Assembly: GCA_002686265.1 (NCBI GenBank)
Contig: NZBA01000026.1
Location: 1-64,000, forward strand
Origin: Planctomycetota bacterium
GTDB taxonomy: Bacteria > Planctomycetota > UBA1135 > GCA-002686595
Reading direction: 5' to 3'
DNA length: 64,000 nucleotides
Shown here: positions 28,047 through 36,437 of the stretch, in pieces
How the letters are laid out: each line of letters starts with the position of its first letter
Position numbering within the stretch: position 1 is the first letter of the stretch
Made by a program: the position numbers and the translations under genes
Notes under the pieces: model-generated
Seen by the model: the letters and a program-made list of their open reading frames with translations, nothing else
Databases searched by the model: none
Told to the model about the DNA's origin: nothing

Positions 28047-28946
28047 CTAGCCCGCTCGCGGGTGAGCGCGCTCGTAGACCTCGCGCAGGCGCTCGATGGA
28101 AACGTGCGTGTAGATCTGCGTCGTGACCAGGTGCTCGTGCCCCAGCAACTCCTGGACTGCTCGCAAGTCGCAGCCGGCGTCGAGCAGGTGGGTGGCGAAG
28201 CTGTGGCGCAGGGTGTGGGGCGTCGCGTGGCGGCGCAGGCCCGCCGCGAGGGCGTGGCGCGCCACGATGCGCCCGAGCGAGCGCGTGGTCAGGCGCCCGC
28301 CGCGTGGATTGAGGAAGACGGCCTGCTCCGCGCCGCGCGCCGGCTGGGGGCGGGCGGCGTCTTCCAGAGTCGCGTGCAGGGCCTCGAGGGCGAAGCGACC
28401 GAGAGGTGCGAGGCGTTCCTTCTTGCCCTTGCCGCGCACGCGCGCCACTCCCCGCCGGAGATCGACATCGCCCCGGTTGAGGCCGACAGTCTCGGCCGCC
28501 CGCGTCCCGGCGGAGTACATCACCTCCAGGAGCGCGGCGTCGCGCCGGCCGGCGGCGGTCGTGACGTCGGGGGCGGCCAGCAGGCGATCGACCTCGCCGG
28601 TCTCGAGGGCGCCCGGCAGGCGACGCGCCGTGCGTCGCTTGCGCAGGCCTTGGGCGGGGTGGTCCGCGATCACGCCTCGCTTCCGCAGGTGTCGGAAGAG
28701 GGCGCGCACGGCGGAGAGCTTGCGCTGGATCGTGCTGTCCGCCAACTCGCGCCGGTCGAGGCGGGCGAGGAAGCGCCGCAGGGTGCGGGGCGTCACCTCC
28801 GCCGGTCCCTCCACCTCGCACTCGGCGAGGAACTCGTCCAGCTCGGCCAGGTCACGCCCGTAGGCGCGCAGGGTGTGCGGCGAGGCGCCGCGCGTCGTCT
28901 GCATGCCGCGCAGGAAGTCGTCGATCGCCCCGGAGAGCACCGTCAT
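28047..28946 (-). CDS. xerC: XerC/XerD-type tyrosine recombinase
   Basis: 299 aa, the standard Xer length. The N-terminal SAM-like domain (1-95) and the catalytic domain are complete. Catalytic residues are Arg149 (S-A-G-T-R), Lys173 (G-K-G-K-K-E-R), His244 and Arg247 (H-T-L-R-H-S-F-A-T-H), His270 (L-L-G-H) and nucleophile Tyr279 (Q-I-Y-T-H). Xer proteins resolve chromosome dimers at dif. No partner Xer gene, transposon ends or integron parts are near, so a housekeeping role is likely; XerC versus XerD cannot be decided. The ATG lies 6 nt after a TAGAGT box. Confidence 0.92.
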   Translation of the reverse strand: MTVLSGAIDDFLRGMQTTRGASPHTLRAYGRDLAELDEFLAECEVEGPAEVTPRTLRRFLARLDRRELADSTIQRKLSAVRALFRHLRKRGVIADHPAQGLRKRRTARRLPGALETGEVDRLLAAPDVTTAAGRRDAALLEVMYSAGTRAAETVGLNRGDVDLRRGVARVRGKGKKERLAPLGRFALEALHATLEDAARPQPARGAEQAVFLNPRGGRLTTRSLGRIVARHALAAGLRRHATPHTLRHSFATHLLDAGCDLRAVQELLGHEHLVTTQIYTHVSIERLREVYERAHPRAG

Positions 28947-28952
28947 GGGGCT

Positions 28953-28958
28953 ACTCTA
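28953..28958 (-). promoter_or_regulatory. -10 box (TAGAGT, minus strand) 6 nt before xerC
   Basis: On the minus strand TAGAGT is followed by 6 nt (AGCCCC) and the ATG at 28946, so the predicted transcript would start at the initiation codon. A TTGTGT lies upstream at a short 15-bp spacing. Confidence 0.5.
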
Positions 28959-29069
28959 CCCCGACGGCGTTGCACACAAGGCGTCGGTTTCCGACTGAAC
29001 GGCGCGGCGAGTCCGACTCCGCCGCGGTGGAGAGGGCGAAGTCGGAGTCGGGCGCTACTCGACGGGCTG

Positions 29070-29483
29070 CTAGGGCCGCCGGGCGCCGCCCGTCGCGCCT
29101 GGGCGGGCGGGCGCGGGAGCGGCGGGCAAGCCGTCGCCCAGGGCAGCGAGGCGCCGCCGCCAGCCGGCGAGCAGGATCTCGCGCGACGTGTAGTTCATCC
29201 CCTTGGCGAAACCCGCGCCCTCGGCGGCGTCGAGGGTGCCCGCCATCGCGGCGGCGGCGACGGCCTGCGCCCGGGCCCAGGCGGCGGTCCGCCGCGTCAA
29301 GTTGGCTGAGGAGGTGATCTCCACCGTGAGGGCCTCCAGGGTCGTGCGGGCGGCCGCCAGGTCGCGCTCGAGGGCGTCGACGCGCTCGGCGAGGCGGTCG
29401 CCTCCGCCGGGATCCTGGGGACGGCCGGTCAGGGAGAGCAGGGCGGCGCCGGCCAGCAGCGCCTGGGTGATCGTCGATCGCAT
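29070..29483 (-). CDS. Small secreted coiled-coil protein
   Basis: 137 aa. A signal peptide (ITQALLAGAALLSLTG) precedes a heptad-patterned helix (R-L-A-E-R-V-D-A-L-E-R-D-L-A-A-A-R) and an Ala-rich helix, with a Pro/Ala/Gly-rich tail. No family is recognised. A TAGGAA, a weak match to the -10 pattern, ends 7 nt before the ATG. Confidence 0.6.
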   Translation of the reverse strand: MRSTITQALLAGAALLSLTGRPQDPGGGDRLAERVDALERDLAAARTTLEALTVEITSSANLTRRTAAWARAQAVAAAAMAGTLDAAEGAGFAKGMNYTSREILLAGWRRRLAALGDGLPAAPAPARPGATGGARRP

Positions 29484-29609
29484 GGTCGTCTTCCTATCGG
29501 CCGGCGACGGCCGGCGGCTTCAGTCGAGTCCACAGAGGACGCTGGGCGCCGCGCCCGATCCGATTTCCCTGGCCAGCGCGCGGGGGGGGAGTGCAGGCTC
29601 TCGCATCCC

Positions 29610-31028
29610 GTGCGAACCCGCTCCTACCGCTGCTCTCCGCGCCTGTTCCCTCTGCCCGACACGCCGCCGGTCACGGGGCTGCTCGCCGGCTTGCGGGAGC
29701 GCCGCGGGCTGATCGCCCTCGACAGCGCCGCCGGTCGGCCGAGCCGCATGAGCCTGGTGGCCGCCGACCCCCTGCGCGAGGACGACGGGCGCCCAGCGGC
29801 ACCCGGCCCGACCGCGGCCAACCTGCGGGCCTTCCTCGCGCGCCTTGTGCTCGACGCCAACGCGGAATCCTGCCGACCCTTCCGGGGCGGGTTTCTCGGC
29901 GCCCTCTCCTACGACTTGGGCGTCGCCGGCGAAGGCCTGGACCTGCCGGCCGATCCCTGGGACCTCCCGCGCGTCGTGGGCGGGCTCTACACCGATTTCA
30001 TCCTGATCGACCACGCGCGCGAGAGCGCCGTCTTGGTCCTTGGAGCGGAGCCCGGCGACGGCCGCCCGGCCGTCGCCGGGCGTCGCGCGCGCTGGATGGC
30101 CGCCGTCGAGGAGGCCGCCGAAGTGGACCAGAAAGAGGACGCCGCCGGCCCCCGCGGGCCTCTGCGACGATGCGTTCCCGCTCAGGAGCATCGGGCACGC
30201 ATCGAGCGCGCGCGCGAGTGGATCGCCGCCGGCGAGTTCTTCCAGGCCAACCTCGCGCACCCCTTCGAGTGCGCCACCTTCGGTCATCCCGTCGATCTCT
30301 ACCGGCGCTTGCGGCGAGCGAATCCGGCGCCCTACATGGCCTACTTGGCCTGGGACCGCGGCGCCCTCCTCTCGGCCTCTCCCGAGCTCCTGCTCGAGGT
30401 CGAGGGTCGCGCGGCGCGCACGCGGCCGATCAAGGGCACGATCCGACGCGCCGCGGAACCCCGAACGGACGAGCGCCTGCGGCGCGAGCTGCTCGCGAGC
30501 GCCAAGGACAACGCCGAGCTGGCGATGATCGTCGACCTCGAGCGCAACGATCTCGGGCGCGTCGCCGTCGCGGGAAGCGTGGCGGTCGAGCAGTTTCCGC
30601 TCCTGCGCTCCTACGCCGGCCTGCACCACCTGACTGCCGACGTGCGCGCGACCCTGCGCCCGGAGGCCGACGCCGTCGACGCCCTGCTGGCGCTCTTCCC
30701 CGGCGGCTCGATCACCGGTGCCCCCAAGCTGCGCAGCATGCGCGCCATCGCCGAGCTCGAAGGCGAGGGCCGCGGCTTCTTCACCGGGTCCGCGGGCTTC
30801 CTCGACGTCGGTGGCGACGCGCGCTTCAACATCCTGATCCGAACCCTGTGCTGGCGTCCGATGGCTTCGGCCGGGGAGGGCGAGGTGCGCTACCACGTGG
30901 GCGGCGGGATCACCTGGAGTTCCGACGCACGCTCCGAGGACGAGGAAACCCTGCTCAAGGGAGAGCGCCTGGCGGCCGCCCTCGAGGCCGCTCCCCTCGC
31001 CGCCGCCCGAGGCCAATCCCATGCCTGA
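29610..31028 (+). CDS. pabB: Aminodeoxychorismate synthase component I-like (chorismate-binding enzyme)
   Basis: 472 aa from GTG. The N-terminal about 180 residues form the anthranilate-synthase-type domain (G-G-F-L-G-A-L-S-Y-D-L-G). The C-terminal chorismate-binding domain has R-P-I-K-G-T-I-R-R, D-L-E-R-N-D-L-G-R-V, F-P-G-G-S-I-T-G-A-P-K and Y-H-V-G-G-G-I-T, all typical. The P-I-K-G-T segment has the Lys used by PabB, rather than the Thr or Ala of anthranilate synthase, which favours 4-amino-4-deoxychorismate for folate. The next gene overlaps it by 8 bp and is a PabC-like enzyme, which fits. No glutamine amidotransferase (pabA) is in the window. The GTG start lacks a strong ribosome binding site. 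Confidence 0.9.
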   Translation: MRTRSYRCSPRLFPLPDTPPVTGLLAGLRERRGLIALDSAAGRPSRMSLVAADPLREDDGRPAAPGPTAANLRAFLARLVLDANAESCRPFRGGFLGALSYDLGVAGEGLDLPADPWDLPRVVGGLYTDFILIDHARESAVLVLGAEPGDGRPAVAGRRARWMAAVEEAAEVDQKEDAAGPRGPLRRCVPAQEHRARIERAREWIAAGEFFQANLAHPFECATFGHPVDLYRRLRRANPAPYMAYLAWDRGALLSASPELLLEVEGRAARTRPIKGTIRRAAEPRTDERLRRELLASAKDNAELAMIVDLERNDLGRVAVAGSVAVEQFPLLRSYAGLHHLTADVRATLRPEADAVDALLALFPGGSITGAPKLRSMRAIAELEGEGRGFFTGSAGFLDVGGDARFNILIRTLCWRPMASAGEGEVRYHVGGGITWSSDARSEDEETLLKGERLAAALEAAPLAAARGQSHA

Positions 31029-31863
31029 GCTTCCCGCCTGGGTCGACGGCCGCCTCGTGTCGCCGGGAGAGCCGGCCTTACGTGTCGACGACTGCGGCTT
31101 CACCCTCGGATTGGCGGTCTTCGAGACCCTTCTGGCCGAGGAAGGCTGCCGCTACTTCGAGGCCGATCACCTCACCCGTCTGCGGCGCGGGGCTGCTGCC
31201 CTCGAAATCCCCTGGCCCGCCCGCGACCCGGCTCGTGACTTGGCGGAGTTCGCGTCCGTCCTCGACGACCCCACACCCCTCGCCCTGCGCTTGACCCTCA
31301 GCCGCGGCGCGCCCGGCGCGGGGACCTCCCTGGTGATCTCCGCCCGTGCCGTCGAGCCCCTGCCCGCCGCGGGCGTCAGCGTGACCGTCGCCGGCGCCAA
31401 GCTGGCGGCGGGCAGGACCGAGGGCATCAAGACCACCGGCCGGGCGCGCAATGTCCTCGAGCGCGAGGCCGCCGCGCGCCAAGGTGCGTGGGAGGCGCTG
31501 CTTTGCACGGAGGAGGGCGACCTCAGCGAGGGCACCGTTTCGAACCTGTTCTGCGTGCGCGAGGGCGTCGTCCGCACGCCGCCCCTGACCCGCGGCTGTC
31601 TGCCCGGGATCGTGCGCGGGCGCTTGGCCGAGATGTTGCACGCGGAGGGGCCCAGGCTCGTCGAGGAGCGTCTCTATCCAGTCGACCTCGCCCGCGCCGA
31701 CGAGGTCTTCTTGACGAACAGCACAGGCCGCTTGGTGGGGGTCGTCGAGGTGCGCGACATCGCCGCCCACCTGCCGGGAAACGCGGGCCCGGCTCTCGCA
31801 GACCTGCAGCGGCGCTGGCGGGCGATGGAAGAGCGATACCGCACGCTGATGTGCGGCGAGTGA
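31021..31863 (+). CDS. pabC: Class IV aminotransferase-fold PLP enzyme, probable aminodeoxychorismate lyase
   Basis: 280 aa. The fold-type IV PLP signature is complete: Lys in G-I-K-T-T-G-R-A-R-N-V-L for the Schiff base, Glu in G-D-L-S-E-G-T-V-S-N-L-F for the pyridine N, and L-T-R-G-C-L-P-G-I-V-R. The family includes branched-chain aminotransferases, D-amino-acid aminotransferase and PabC. The 8-bp overlap with pabB indicates coupling and points to 4-amino-4-deoxychorismate lyase, which makes p-aminobenzoate plus pyruvate. Sequence alone cannot rule out an aminotransferase. Confidence 0.88.
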   Translation: MPELPAWVDGRLVSPGEPALRVDDCGFTLGLAVFETLLAEEGCRYFEADHLTRLRRGAAALEIPWPARDPARDLAEFASVLDDPTPLALRLTLSRGAPGAGTSLVISARAVEPLPAAGVSVTVAGAKLAAGRTEGIKTTGRARNVLEREAAARQGAWEALLCTEEGDLSEGTVSNLFCVREGVVRTPPLTRGCLPGIVRGRLAEMLHAEGPRLVEERLYPVDLARADEVFLTNSTGRLVGVVEVRDIAAHLPGNAGPALADLQRRWRAMEERYRTLMCGE

Positions 31864-31975
31864 GCGCCATGGGCGCGGGAGGGCCTTCGCGGCGGCCCTT
31901 CCTCGCGGGCACGCTTTTCGCTGGGTGGTCCCCGTGGAGTCGGCGTGGGCGTTCCCCCCGCCCGCTCCGCCGGGG

Positions 31976-32027
31976 TACAGTAGGCCCCGTTCGAGCCGTA
32001 GCGGCGCCGAGCCCCCGTCGGGCTCGG
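31976..32027 (+). promoter_or_regulatory. Possible -10 box and leader hairpin ahead of the HEAT-like gene
   Basis: TACAGT (31976-31981) could be a -10 box; the -35 is unclear. Downstream CCGAGCCC (32007-32014) and GGGCTCGG (32020-32027) form a perfect 8-bp stem with loop CCGTC, about 33 nt before the ATG at 32061. Confidence 0.35.
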
Positions 32028-32060
32028 TGCGTCGTCCGACATGAGTGCGAGGTGATTCCG

Positions 32061-32879
32061 ATGATCGCGAGCCTGCTCCTGACCCTCACCGTCCCCTGCC
32101 TGGCTCCCCCCGTGGCTCGGCCCACGCCCTCGCCGGGGACCGTCTTCGCGCGCGCCCAAGATCCCGACCCCGAACCCGAGGAGCTGCCCGACAAGCGCCC
32201 CGAGGTGAAGGAGCTGATCGACGGTCTCAAGGAGCACGTCGGCAAGCGCGGCGACGAGGACGAGCAAGCGATCGCGATGATCGATCGCATGTTGGCCGAG
32301 TATCCCAAGAGCGGCGTGAAGGACCGCGCTGCGATGTGCAAGGCGCTCTCGAAGGTCTTCGAGGCGCGGCGCAAGGATCTTGAATCGGGCTTGCCGGACA
32401 ACGGCCTCTACCTGGCGACCGGCACGGCCCTGGGGCTGATGGGGCCGGAGAGCGCCGCCGTTCTCACCAAGTGGATCGGCCACAAGAAGCACCGCAAGGA
32501 CCTCGCCCTGCAGCGCGTCCTGGTGCTCTCCCTGGGTAAGACCCGCGACGAGAAGAGCCTGCGCGTTCTGATCGGTCTGCTGCAGGACAAGGACGCGATC
32601 ATCGTCGGCGCCGCCGCCGAAGCCCTGGGGCAGCACTCGAGCAAGCCCCTGAAGCTGCGCAAGGACGCCTTCGAGTCGATGCTGAAGGTGCTCATGTCCG
32701 CCAAGGGGGCCGTTGACAGCGACCTCAACGACACCGTGGCCCGCGAGCGCTACGACGTCATCGCCGCGCCACTGATCACCAGCATGCAGGCTCTCAGCGG
32801 CCACGACGAGCGCAAGCCGGACGGATGGCAGCGCTGGTGGAACAAGAACAAGAAGAAGGACTGGGACGAGGAAGACTGA
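32061..32879 (+). CDS. Secreted HEAT-like repeat protein
   Basis: 272 aa. The ATG has GCGAGG 8 nt upstream. A signal peptide (IASLLLTLTVPCLAPP) is followed by an acidic, Pro-rich linker (D-P-D-P-E-P-E-E) and then repeated amphipathic helix pairs: L-A-L-Q-R-V-L-V-L-S-L-G-K, L-R-V-L-I-G-L-L-Q-D-K-D, I-V-G-A-A-A-E-A-L-G. These match HEAT/PBS-lyase repeats, which usually bind other proteins. The C-terminus is Lys/Asp-rich. Many planctomycete secreted proteins have this plan; the partner is not known. Confidence 0.75.
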   Translation: MIASLLLTLTVPCLAPPVARPTPSPGTVFARAQDPDPEPEELPDKRPEVKELIDGLKEHVGKRGDEDEQAIAMIDRMLAEYPKSGVKDRAAMCKALSKVFEARRKDLESGLPDNGLYLATGTALGLMGPESAAVLTKWIGHKKHRKDLALQRVLVLSLGKTRDEKSLRVLIGLLQDKDAIIVGAAAEALGQHSSKPLKLRKDAFESMLKVLMSAKGAVDSDLNDTVARERYDVIAAPLITSMQALSGHDERKPDGWQRWWNKNKKKDWDEED

Positions 32880-32946
32880 CGGGTTCCGCGCGTCCTTGAC
32901 GCGGGGGCGGCTCCTCGCGCCCGGGCGACGGACGGAACCCACATCC

Positions 32947-33633
32947 ATGGACGCTCAGAACCGAGAACCCCGGGGCCGACGGCCGAGGACGGGTAGAGAC
33001 GATCCCGGGCCGATCGTCTTGCTCCTGCCGCTACTCGTGCTGTTGCTGGCCGTACTCCACCTCGCCGAGCGCCGTCCCGGCCTCGGCCGGCGGGCGCAGC
33101 CGCCGCGGGCCTGTGGAGGGGAAGAGGTGGAGGCCTGGGCCGGCTCGGTGGAGGTTCCCTCGGGAGGGCGCCTGCAAGTCAACCTCGCGCCCCTACATTC
33201 GAATTCGGATCGCCAGCGCTTCGAGGCGCAGAGCCTGGCGCGCCGCTTGGATTTGGGCGAGGGCGAGCCTTGGCGCCTGGTCCTGCGCCACGTCGGTCAC
33301 CCCGGCGCCGACCTCGAACTCGGGGGCCTGGTCGTCGCGGACGAGGGCGGCGCACGCCTGCGGCCCCTGTCCCCTCCCGCGCAGACCGAAGGGATCGCCG
33401 ATCCCCTGGCCGTCTTGCTCGCCGCGCCCGAACGCCTGACGGCGGGGAGCGCGCGTACCCTCGTCCTGTGGGGACCCGCGCCCAGCGGTACGCCGCGTCT
33501 GGGCGGCCTCGGCGTTTCGGGGCCGGAGCTCGTGCCTCTCGTGCCGGGTTCGGTCGCCGGCTCCGAGCTCGACGGCAGCCTGGTGCGCATCGAGCGTTTC
33601 GCTCGCATCCAACCGCCCCGGCGGGGAGACTGA
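32947..33633 (+). CDS. Membrane-anchored protein of unknown function
   Basis: 228 aa. A basic N-terminus (about 20 residues, P-R-G-R-R-P-R-T-G-R) leads to one transmembrane helix (IVLLLPLLVLLLAVLHLA), then a soluble domain predicted to be beta-rich with V-E-V-P-S-G-G-R-L-Q-V-N-L and A-R-T-L-V-L-W-G-P-A. No family is recognised. It lies 67 bp after the HEAT-like gene on the same strand and may share its transcript. Confidence 0.6.
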   Translation: MDAQNREPRGRRPRTGRDDPGPIVLLLPLLVLLLAVLHLAERRPGLGRRAQPPRACGGEEVEAWAGSVEVPSGGRLQVNLAPLHSNSDRQRFEAQSLARRLDLGEGEPWRLVLRHVGHPGADLELGGLVVADEGGARLRPLSPPAQTEGIADPLAVLLAAPERLTAGSARTLVLWGPAPSGTPRLGGLGVSGPELVPLVPGSVAGSELDGSLVRIERFARIQPPRRGD

Positions 33634-33843
33634 ACCCGCTCGGTTCATGAACGCGCGCACCAGACTTCACGGGCGGTCGCCCGCGGCTGCCCGCCGCCCC
33701 GCGGCGCCGCCCGCGAGACCTCACCGTCTCGGACGATTCGTCAGGACCACCTGGGGAGTCGAGAGGCCGGAAGCACCGCTGGAGAACGAGCTGCCGTGCC
33801 CGCAAGTCGTCTCCACGAACAGCGCCGGTTGAGGGGGCCTAGC

Positions 33844-35019
33844 GTGATTCGTCGTCGCCTACCGTCGCTCTTCTTGCTCTTGGCGCTCTTGCCGGGAGCG
33901 TGGTTCGACGATCCGCGCGCGGAGCTCGAGCGCCTGCAACGCACCCTGGGAAGCGAGCGCGCCGAGTGGACACGCAAGGAACAGGAGTACCGCGAGCGTA
34001 TCACGCGCCTGGAGGAGCAGCTGCGCGACGCGACCGCCCGCAGCCTGCTGCGCGAGCAAGAGCACCTCGACTTCACGCGCCTCTTGGCGGCGATCGCTCC
34101 GGACGTGCTGGAGGCGGAGATCTCGCAGCGCCTGGACAGTGCCGACACGGCGGTGGAGCCCGCCGCGACGGGCGGGGGGTCCGCGCCGCAGGCCGCCGTC
34201 CTCGAGACCGAGCGCGCCCGCCGCCTGGAGAGACGCCGGCACGAGATATCCCTGGCCCTCGGCTCCCTGCTCGTCGCCGAGCGCGTCGAGGGCCTGGAGC
34301 TGCTCGAGAGCGGGCGCGTGGGCGACGGCTGGACCGGCCCGGTCGTCTTCCGCGTGATCGACGAGCGCGGCCGGCCGGTGGGCACCCTGGCCGCCGACCG
34401 CCTGCGCCTGGAGGGCAGCCGCACCGGGCGCAGCCTGACCCTGGTCTTCGAGGACGGCTACGAGCGGCGCGGAGGCGCGCGCGTGCCCTTCGCGGGGACG
34501 CCGGAGGGCGTCGAGCGCGGGGGCGTGCGGCGCATCGTCCTCGCGCGCGTGGACCCGCGGCCTTGGATCGAGGCCTTGGGGGAGCTCTTCTCCGCCGCCT
34601 CCCTCGAGCGCATCGTGGACGACGGGCGCTGGAACCTGCTCCTCGTGCAGCGCGCGCTCAACCGCCTGTTGGCCCTCGACGGTTCGGCCGGCCTCTACCG
34701 GCTGAAGACTCTCGAAGGCATCGTGGAGGGCGTGCTGTGCGACGTGAGCATCGAGGAGCTTAGCCGCGACGGGCGCACCGTGCGCGTCTTGACCGCGGAT
34801 CGGCTCTCGATCAGCGGCGGGGAGTCGAGCGCGCTCTTGACCCTCGAGGACGGCGTGCAGTTGCGCGACGGGCGCAAGCTGCCCTTCCTCGAGGGCCGCT
34901 ACCGTATCTTCTTGCCGCGCGCGGACCTCGCGGAGTGGACCCGCGCCGGCCTGCCCGGCCTGATGCCGGCCGCCGACTCGCCCCTCGCCCTCACCCCCGA
35001 GCGAGGCGGCGGGAACTGA
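33844..35019 (+). CDS. Secreted coiled-coil protein of unknown function
   Basis: 391 aa from GTG, with GAGGGGG about 7 nt upstream. A signal peptide (PSLFLLLALLPGAWF) is followed by a coiled-coil (about 22-80: L-E-R-L-Q-R-T-L-G-S-E-R, I-T-R-L-E-E-Q-L-R-D). The remaining about 250 residues have two similar beta-rich halves, each with a 'D-R-L-x-x-x-x-x-x-x-x-L-T-L-x-x-E-D-G' pattern (A-A-D-R-L-R-L-E-G and T-A-D-R-L-S-I-S-G), so an internal duplication is likely. No family is recognised. The next gene, xseA, starts within its stop (TGATG). Confidence 0.65.
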   Translation: MIRRRLPSLFLLLALLPGAWFDDPRAELERLQRTLGSERAEWTRKEQEYRERITRLEEQLRDATARSLLREQEHLDFTRLLAAIAPDVLEAEISQRLDSADTAVEPAATGGGSAPQAAVLETERARRLERRRHEISLALGSLLVAERVEGLELLESGRVGDGWTGPVVFRVIDERGRPVGTLAADRLRLEGSRTGRSLTLVFEDGYERRGGARVPFAGTPEGVERGGVRRIVLARVDPRPWIEALGELFSAASLERIVDDGRWNLLLVQRALNRLLALDGSAGLYRLKTLEGIVEGVLCDVSIEELSRDGRTVRVLTADRLSISGGESSALLTLEDGVQLRDGRKLPFLEGRYRIFLPRADLAEWTRAGLPGLMPAADSPLALTPERGGGN

Positions 35020-36437
35020 TGGGACCGGGGGGAGGGGACGGGGCTTGTGACGCCGATCAACCGCCCCGCGTCCTGACCGTCGGCGAGCTGTCCCGCCACA
35101 TCGCCGGCCGCCTGGAGGACTTGGGCCGCGTGTGCGTCGAGGGCGAGGTGAGCGGCTTGGCGCGCCCCGCCTCCGGTCACCTCTACTTCGACCTCTGCGA
35201 TCACCTGCGCGGCGTGAAGTCCCTCATCCGCTGCGTGATCTGGCGCAGCCGCGTGGACCAGGCCACGCGCACGCCCCTGGCGAACGGCGACCGAGTCGTG
35301 GTCCACGGGCGCCTGGACGTCTACGCGCCCCGCGGCTCCTACAGCCTGATCACCGATCGCGTCGAGGCGCGCGGGCTCGGCGTGCTCCTGGCCCAGCTCG
35401 AGCAGCTCAAGCGCGAGCTCGGAGACCTCGGTTGGTTCGACCGTGCGCGAACCCTACCCGCCCTGCCGCGCAGGATCGGCGTGGCGACCAGCCGCAGCGG
35501 CGCGGCCCTGCGCGATGTGCTGCGCACGCGCAGTCTGCGCTGGCCGGGGTTCCCCCTGCGCTTCACCCACTGCGCCGTGCAGGGCGCCGGGGCGGCGGAG
35601 GAGGTCGCGCGTGCCGTCGAGCGCCTCGACCACAGCGGCGTGGACGTGATCATCGTCTGTCGCGGTGGCGGCTCGCTCGAGGACCTGTGGTGCTTCAACG
35701 AGCGGGCGGTGGCCGAGGCCGTGCGCAAGGCCTCGGTGCCGGTCGTGAGCGGCGTCGGCCACGAGACCGACCTGACCCTGTGCGACCTGGTGGCCGACCA
35801 TCGCGCCCACACGCCAACCGACGCCGCCCAGCGCGCGATCCCCTCGCGGGCGGAGCTGGAGGAGCGCATCGAGCGCGGCCGTGGGTTCCTGGTGGACGCG
35901 ATGGCGGCTGAGCTCTCGGGGCGCGCCGACCGCCTGTGGCGCACGGCCCGCTCGCGCGTCCTGCGCGCTCCGGATTGGATCCTCGGAGATCGCTCGGGCA
36001 CCCTCTCGGCCGCCGGCCGCCGCCTCTCGCGCCTGGCGAGCGGCAGGGGCGAGGGCGCGGCCGCGCTCCTCGGCCGCTGCTCGGCGCGCCTGGGTGCCCA
36101 GACTCCCGACGCGCGCCTCGCACGCCTCCGAGCGCGGCTGGAGGCCCTCTCCTTGCGCCTGGGCACGCCCGTCCGCGAGCTCAGCGCCGACCTCTCCTCG
36201 CGCGTGACGGTGGCGGGCCGGACCTTGGAGGCGACCTCGCCCCTGGCCGTGCTGGCGCGTGGCTACTCGATCACGCGGCGGGCGAGCGATGGCCGACCGC
36301 TCGTCGATACCGACGAGCTCTCCCCGGGCGATGTGCTCGAGACCCTGCTGGCCGAGGGGCGCGTCCTCTCGCGGGTCGAGAGCTCCGAGGACAGTGCAGT
36401 CGAGAACTCCGAGGACAGTGCAGAGGGCACCCGATGA
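35019..36437 (+). CDS. xseA: Exodeoxyribonuclease VII large subunit
   Basis: 472 aa. The OB-fold domain (20-115) starts L-T-V-G-E-L-S and has V-E-G-E-V-S-G and S-G-H-L-Y-F-D-L. The catalytic domain has R-R-I-G-V-A-T-S, the hallmark C-R-G-G-G-S-L-E-D-L-W-x-F-N-E and G-V-G-H-E-T-D-x-T-L-C-D. The coiled-coil C-terminal part contains L-A-V-L-A-R-G-Y-S-I. Exo VII degrades single-stranded DNA without ATP. The small subunit xseB is not adjacent and not seen in the window. The last residues come from two 24-bp direct repeats (36378-36425). The start overlaps the upstream stop; the unusual N-terminal 15 residues are Gly/Asp-rich. Confidence 0.93.
   Translation: MGPGGGDGACDADQPPRVLTVGELSRHIAGRLEDLGRVCVEGEVSGLARPASGHLYFDLCDHLRGVKSLIRCVIWRSRVDQATRTPLANGDRVVVHGRLDVYAPRGSYSLITDRVEARGLGVLLAQLEQLKRELGDLGWFDRARTLPALPRRIGVATSRSGAALRDVLRTRSLRWPGFPLRFTHCAVQGAGAAEEVARAVERLDHSGVDVIIVCRGGGSLEDLWCFNERAVAEAVRKASVPVVSGVGHETDLTLCDLVADHRAHTPTDAAQRAIPSRAELEERIERGRGFLVDAMAAELSGRADRLWRTARSRVLRAPDWILGDRSGTLSAAGRRLSRLASGRGEGAAALLGRCSARLGAQTPDARLARLRARLEALSLRLGTPVRELSADLSSRVTVAGRTLEATSPLAVLARGYSITRRASDGRPLVDTDELSPGDVLETLLAEGRVLSRVESSEDSAVENSEDSAEGTR
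36378..36425. repeat. Two tandem 24-bp repeats at the 3' end of xseA
   Basis: Copies 36378-36401 and 36402-36425 share 21 of 24 bases and encode E-S-S-E-D-S-A-V and E-N-S-E-D-S-A-E. A replication-slippage origin is likely. Confidence 0.75.

Noticed and set aside
28047..28946. Mobile element or integron centred on the tyrosine recombinase
   Set aside because: No direct or inverted ends, cargo genes, tRNA boundary or partner recombinase is seen; the protein has ordinary Xer length.
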